Shown here: positions 59,743-64,000 of the stretch, piece by piece
Position numbering within the stretch: position 1 is the first letter of the stretch
Layout of the letters: every line of letters begins with the position of its first letter
DNA from: Owenia fusiformis
Taxonomy: Eukaryota > Annelida > Polychaeta > Sabellida > Oweniidae
Direction of reading: 5' to 3'
Length of the DNA stretch: 64,000 bases
Assembly: GCA_903813345.2 (NCBI GenBank)
Contig: CAIIXF020000007.1
Location: 8,005,730 to 8,069,729 of the forward strand
Made by a program: the position numbers and the translations under genes
Notes under the pieces: generated by a model
The model's input: only the letters and a program-made list of their open reading frames with translations
The model's database searches: none
Told to the model about the DNA's origin: nothing

Positions 59743-60206
59743 CACTGGTGATCCACTCGATTACGCTGGTTACCAAAACGGTTCGTTTTGGTAACAAAAT
59801 GTCGGAACGTCGAAGGTACGATTTTTCTTTTTTCCTTATTTTAGGAAGAATTTTTTAGGCAGAATTCCCACGACGTTTTTTCTCACAAACGTATATCATG
59901 TTTTAGAAAATGTTCATGTTTGAGAAAAAATAGCTCAGAAGACAACAGAATCGTCGATTTAATTCCTCACTTAAGTTACATAAACGGTTTTGGTTAAAAG
60001 TGCAGATCTTAACTGTTTTTCGAAAAACCGTTTATGTAACTTAAGTGAAGAATTAAATCGACGATTCTGTTGTCTTCTGAACTATTTGTTCGCACATTAT
60101 GTACATTTTCTTAAACATATGATACCGATACACCTTCGACGTTCCGACATTTTGTTACCAAAACGGTTCGTTTTGGTAACAAGCGTAAACGAGTGGACCA
60201 CCAGTG
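59743..60206. mobile_element. Foldback MITE with 5-bp flanking duplication, directly before the SLC22 start
   Basis: AAATG flanks both sides (59738-59742 and 60207-60211). The outer arms pair for about 75 bp (CACTGGTGATCCACTCG and complement), and each contains its own palindrome GTTACCAAAACG-GTT-CGTTTTGGTAAC. Inner arms (about 59935-59990 and 60028-60082) pair almost perfectly: ACAGAATCGTCGATTTAATT and complement. Total 464 bp. The frame that reads across it is not a gene. Confidence 0.8.
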
Positions 60207-60224
60207 AAATGCAAGAAAATCAGA

Positions 60225-61586
60225 ATGGATACAGCACCCGAGGAAGAGCCTAAACCAGTTCCAAAGACGTACGATGCCTTTTTAACAGATATAGTAGGGC
60301 AGAGTTGGTACCAAATTTTGCATTGCGGAGCATTTATCGTTGGAAGTACCTTCGCTTATTGGCAACCCCAGCTAACCAACTTTACTGCTGCATACATGAA
60401 CCACTGGTGTAAGGTCCCTGGACTTCAAGGCAGATTCAATGAGACAGTTTCCAAGAGTTTAAGCATTCCTTTCACAACAGATGAATCTGGTGATGGTGGG
60501 TTTAGTAAATGTCACATGTATGCAGTTAACTTCTCTGCTTACACAGACCAAGAATTACTCAATGGAGCCCACAAAATCAATGCTACAACAACAGTGTGTG
60601 ATGCTGGTTGGAATTTTGACACTTCACAGTATGAGTCTACATTAATGAGTCAGGTAGCATTTTAACTATTTCTCAAAGTTCTTCAGTACATATACTAGCT
60701 ATATTGAAGAATAATCAAGAAAGATGGAGGAATTAGTTCAGGACATGGGGAAACTCTCGTATTGTACTCCCGGTATTTTCGCATGCTATAGATTTTCGCG
60801 TAACTCGCGATGGTGGTGACATCATGGGTAAAATTGCGAAAAATAATTTATGGTGTTTCTGAATTTCCGCGTGTGCCTGTATGTCCCTACTTTAACTGAT
60901 GTATGTTATTTGTCATTTTGTCATGAACCAACCACAAAATGTATTTTTTCTTGATTACATTTAAAATGAACTTACTATTTATTGCCGGATGATACTCGGT
61001 TTATTTTTTACTATATGAAGTAAACACAAGCGTGTCAGTTTTACAAAAATCTCTAACACGCTTATATATTACATCACAAGACTAAGTGTAGCTCTTAAAA
61101 GAAAAATCAAAAAAATCCTTTAAATAAATTCTTCCTTTCAAAGCACGTGAATGGGGATATGCGGTTTCAAGAACTAACAAAACGTTTAAAATTCTTACAA
61201 TTCTGGGTTGAAGGAAATATTTTGAAAGTTTTTATTTCGAATGTAATTTCCTAATGAATGAAAAGTGTTGATATGTGTGAATTTTTTCATACGAAATGCA
61301 TACTGCTAGATCTCAGAACCTTAACTTGTTTGAGATGCACGAAAAGTGAATTGTTAATTTACTTGACGTCGTTCACATATTTTGATGTGATTGATGTCTT
61401 CGGTAATCTCCAACCACTGTAACTTCCAACTCAATTTCCAAACTTACTTCATATCAAGAACTTAATAAAATGCTTTTTTCAGTATGACCTTGTATGTGGA
61501 AATGAATACTTGACTACATTTGCTGCATCTGCAGCGGTGCTGGGATTCGTGTTTGGTGCTTTAATCTCTGGTCAAGTGGCAGATAG
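60225..61586 (+). CDS. SLC22-type organic ion transporter, first two exons (partial)
   Basis: SLC22 carriers are 12-helix major facilitator proteins moving organic cations, anions or zwitterions across the plasma membrane. Exon 1 (60225-60653) and exon 2 (61483-61586) join in phase; exon 2 ends in phase 2 and the gene continues beyond the window. Seen: a short cytoplasmic N-terminus, helix 1 (about ILHCGAFIVGSTFAY), a large extracellular loop with cysteines and N-glycosylation sequons (NET, NFS, NAT), the family motif C.AGWNFDTS...STLMSQYDLVC, then helix 2 (LTTFAASAAVLGFVFGALIS) ending in GQVADR, which leads into the MFS loop motif. ATG at 60225 is the first in frame and 19 bp after a foldback element. 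Substrate cannot be told. Confidence 0.88.
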
Positions 61587-61689
61587 GTGTGACATAATAT
61601 CTCTTACCATTTGACAAGATCTAGAAACTTTTTCCACTTACATAAACTATAATATACTTACAGTTTAATATAATATTGACCATTGGAAA

Positions 61690-62014
61690 GGAAGTGTGGT
61701 ATTGACTGAGGGGTAGTATGATATTGACCGAAGGGTAGAATGATATTGATCAAAGAGAAGTATGATATTGACTAAAGGGTGCCATTGACTGAAAGGCAGT
61801 ATGGTCTATTGACTAAATGGTACTATGATATCAACCAAAGGGTAGCATGATATTGACTGAAGGGTAGTAGGATATTGACTGAAGGGTAGCGTGATATTGA
61901 CTGAAGGGTAGTAGGATATTAACTGAAGGGTAGTATGATATTGACCGAAGGGTGCTATGATATTGACTTAAGGGTGCCATTGATTTTTTGTATGATAGTA
62001 TGATATTAGTATAC
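61690..62014 (+). repeat. 22-bp satellite, left block (SLC22 intron 2)
   Basis: Imperfect copies of a 22-bp unit close to GATATTGACTGAAGGGTAGT plus AG/AT. It is interrupted at 62017 by a mariner-type element and resumes at about 62932. Confidence 0.85.
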
Positions 62015-62016
62015 TA

Positions 62017-62914
62017 CAGGGCGTCCACAAAAAAGTATACCCAACTTCAAAACCAAATTACTAGAATCCTGAGCAATCTTTTTGAAATCCAAAGGCAACA
62101 GCAAAAAGCCTTACTTGTCCTCCATCAAATGGTACCTAGATCATTATGTGTGGCAATCGATGAGTAATTGGCTTAGTATTCTTTTTCTGTTACATTATGT
62201 TAGATGAAAGGACTTTCATAATGAACTGGACTGGGGGCTGAGTAGCTGTCTTATGAAAAGTTGGCAAAAAGCTTACTTACTCTAAAATAGGCCTGCAAAC
62301 ATGGTTCAACTGACACCTGAGCAGTAGAGCCAACAAAAAGCGTCCAGTGTACTGTTTAAGAACCCCTATTCTTACTATTGAAAATGGATTCTAGCAATAC
62401 TGTACAGCATGAATCTACTTACTGAGACTCAATCAACTTGAGTTCTTCTGAGAAAATGAGGATTTCAGCAAGGGTGTATTGACTTCAATGGGGGATATTA
62501 TTGACTTCAAGGCTGCATATCATCAACTAGAAGTTTCATTGCTGTTCAAGATTCTCTTGGGATCCGATTCCCGCGAGGGAGGTAGCAATAAAAAGTTATG
62601 AAAAATTATGCAAAAAGGTTGAAGAACATGGAACAAGTTTGAATTTGAACGTAAATAATGTTTTGAACACAAAAAAACATTCATTGTGTCAATCCTACTT
62701 GAATGCCAACTTGGCACAGTGCTGATTTTACCACCTTTCATAAAAGTCTTGATTGCTCAGTCATCCATGCATATGGCAGTTACATAATGATCTAGATACG
62801 ATTTGATGGAGAATAAACTAGGCCTTTTACTACAGCCTTTAAATTGTTAAAAAATTGCTCAGAATTCTGGTATCCTGGCTTTGAAGTTGGGTATACTTTT
62901 TTGTGGACTCCCTG
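62017..62914. mobile_element. 898-bp mariner-type element with about 60-bp inverted ends, inserted in satellite
   Basis: TA on both sides (62015-62016 and 62915-62916). Ends CAGGGCGTCCACAAAAAAGT and, reverse-complemented, CAGGGAGTCCACAAAAAAGT; similarity continues through ATACCCAACTTCAAA and CTGAGCAAT. The satellite lies on both sides. No intact transposase frame was found in the interior, so it appears non-autonomous or decayed. Confidence 0.75.
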
Positions 62915-62931
62915 TACAGTACAGTATTTAG

Positions 62932-64000
62932 TATGATATTGACTGAAGGGTACTATGATGTCAACCATAGGGTAGCATGATATTGACTGAAGGATAGTAG
63001 GATATCTAAGCACATGTGCCAAAGGGAGAGGACCAAAAGTTGTAATGGAACTTAGCAAGAAAAAGCAAACTCTAAGTGCATACCAGTCAATACCCCCTTT
63101 CCATTCACAAAAGCCGTCGTCATAATCCATAAAACACAATAATTCACAATGGTCATCAGGAGAAAACTATGGCTGGTTTCGATCCCTATTTCTCAACCAT
63201 TAATGGCATAGCCGGGATCCACCTCAAAAGGTGCCAAGTGAAAAAATTGTGAGTTCAGCGCCAATGTCTTAAACAATTCCTACATCCTTCAGCATCTCAA
63301 GTGGTAAAACTTGTTGACTGAAGGGCAGTATGACATTGACCAAAGGGTAGTATGATATTGACTGAAGGGTAGTAGGCTATTGACTATGATATTGACCAAA
63401 GGGTAGTACTGTAAGATATAAACTAAAGGGTAGTAGGATATTGACTGCAGGGTAGTATGATATTGACCAAAGGGTGCCATTGACTGAGGGTTAGTATTAT
63501 ATTGACTAAATGGTACTATGATATCAACCAAGGGTAGCATGTTATTGACTGACGGGTTGTAGGATATTGACAGAAGGGTAGTGGGATATTGACTAATGGG
63601 TACTATAATATTAACCAAAGGGTAGTAAGATATAAACTAAATGGTAGTAAGATATTGACCGAAGTGTAGTAGGATGTTGACAGAAGTGTAGTATATTGAC
63701 TGAAGGGCAATATGATATCGACAAAAGGGTGCTATTGACTGAAGGGCAGTATAAAATTGAAGGGTACTATGATAAAAACAAAGGGTAGTATGATATTGAC
63801 CAGGGGTAGTATTTTATTGACTGAAGGCTTTTATGATATTGACGGAAGGGTAGTATGACATTGGCTGAAAGGTAGTAGGATATTGACTGACAGGCAGCAT
63901 GACATTGACCGAATAGTAGTAATATTATGATATTAACTGAAGGATAGTATGATATTAACCAAGGGTAGTATGATATTGACCCAATGATAGTATGATATTG
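62932..64000 (+). repeat. 22-bp satellite, right block, running off the window
   Basis: The same unit as at 61690, with many point changes and unit-length variants. It is broken at 63005-63310 by a dispersed repeat. Frames read through it on the minus strand (VDIIVPFSQYHT-like) are repeat translations, not genes. Confidence 0.85.
63005..63310 (+). repeat. Dispersed repeat, short copy
   Basis: Shorter copy of 53513-54111, with nearly identical right half (GGTCATCAGG to AGTGGTAAAA) and about 300 bp missing from the middle. It lies inside the satellite. Confidence 0.7.

Noticed and set aside
59990-60253. 87-codon plus-strand frame upstream of SLC22
   Set aside because: It runs through the foldback element and overlaps the SLC22 start in another frame.
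63289-63618. 109-codon minus-strand frame rich in VDIIVPFSQYHT
   Set aside because: It is purely the 22-bp satellite read in one frame.
1-64000. CRISPR arrays, rRNA, operons or prokaryotic features
   Set aside because: None seen. The tandem repeats have no spacer structure and the genes are intron-split eukaryotic genes.

Overview
The window is nuclear DNA from a bilaterian animal. It is AT-rich, has GT-AG introns of 0.1 to 3.8 kb, and is full of small non-autonomous transposons. The gene content (a metazoan VPS41, an animal GH10 xylanase-type hydrolase, a hemopexin-type matrix metalloproteinase, an SLC22 carrier) and the style of the repeats suggest a marine invertebrate, perhaps a lophotrochozoan such as a mollusc, brachiopod or nemertean. 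Phylum is an inference; no rRNA or mitochondrial marker is present to settle it.

Layout. 1-5180: no recognisable gene. 5181-5270 (-): one plausible 5' coding exon of an unidentified gene running off the left edge. 5272-16336: about 11 kb of AT-rich DNA with several short transposons and two RFX X-box matches. 16355-35717 (+): complete 22-exon VPS41, 867 codons, with conserved C-terminal RING cysteines/histidines; most of its larger introns carry MITEs or tandem arrays. 37032-45328 (-): a GH10 gene, convergent with VPS41, with signal peptide, CBM4/9-like module and GH10 domain. Its last exon is duplicated in tandem, each copy with its own splice acceptor, stop and poly(A) signal. 40685-40939 (+): a small intronless COX8-like gene inside GH10 intron 7 on the other strand. 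47294-54229 (+): complete 11-exon secreted MMP, divergent from the GH10 gene. 60225-61586 (+): first two exons of an SLC22-type transporter that continues past the right edge; its intron 2 is filled by a 22-bp satellite with a mariner-type element inserted.

The genes are functionally unrelated: VPS41 is a HOPS subunit for endosome/vacuole fusion; the GH10 protein and the MMP are secreted and degrade polysaccharide and extracellular matrix; COX8 belongs to the mitochondrial respiratory chain; SLC22 is a plasma-membrane carrier. They form no operon or pathway. The most notable points are the alternative GH10 last exons, the nested COX8-like gene, a transposon-borne array of nuclear-receptor-like half-sites in VPS41 intron 12, long inverted repeats in VPS41 intron 1 and directly in front of the SLC22 start codon, and a LINE tail that abuts an MMP splice acceptor. 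All exon joins were made by eye from splice sites, frame and family similarity.
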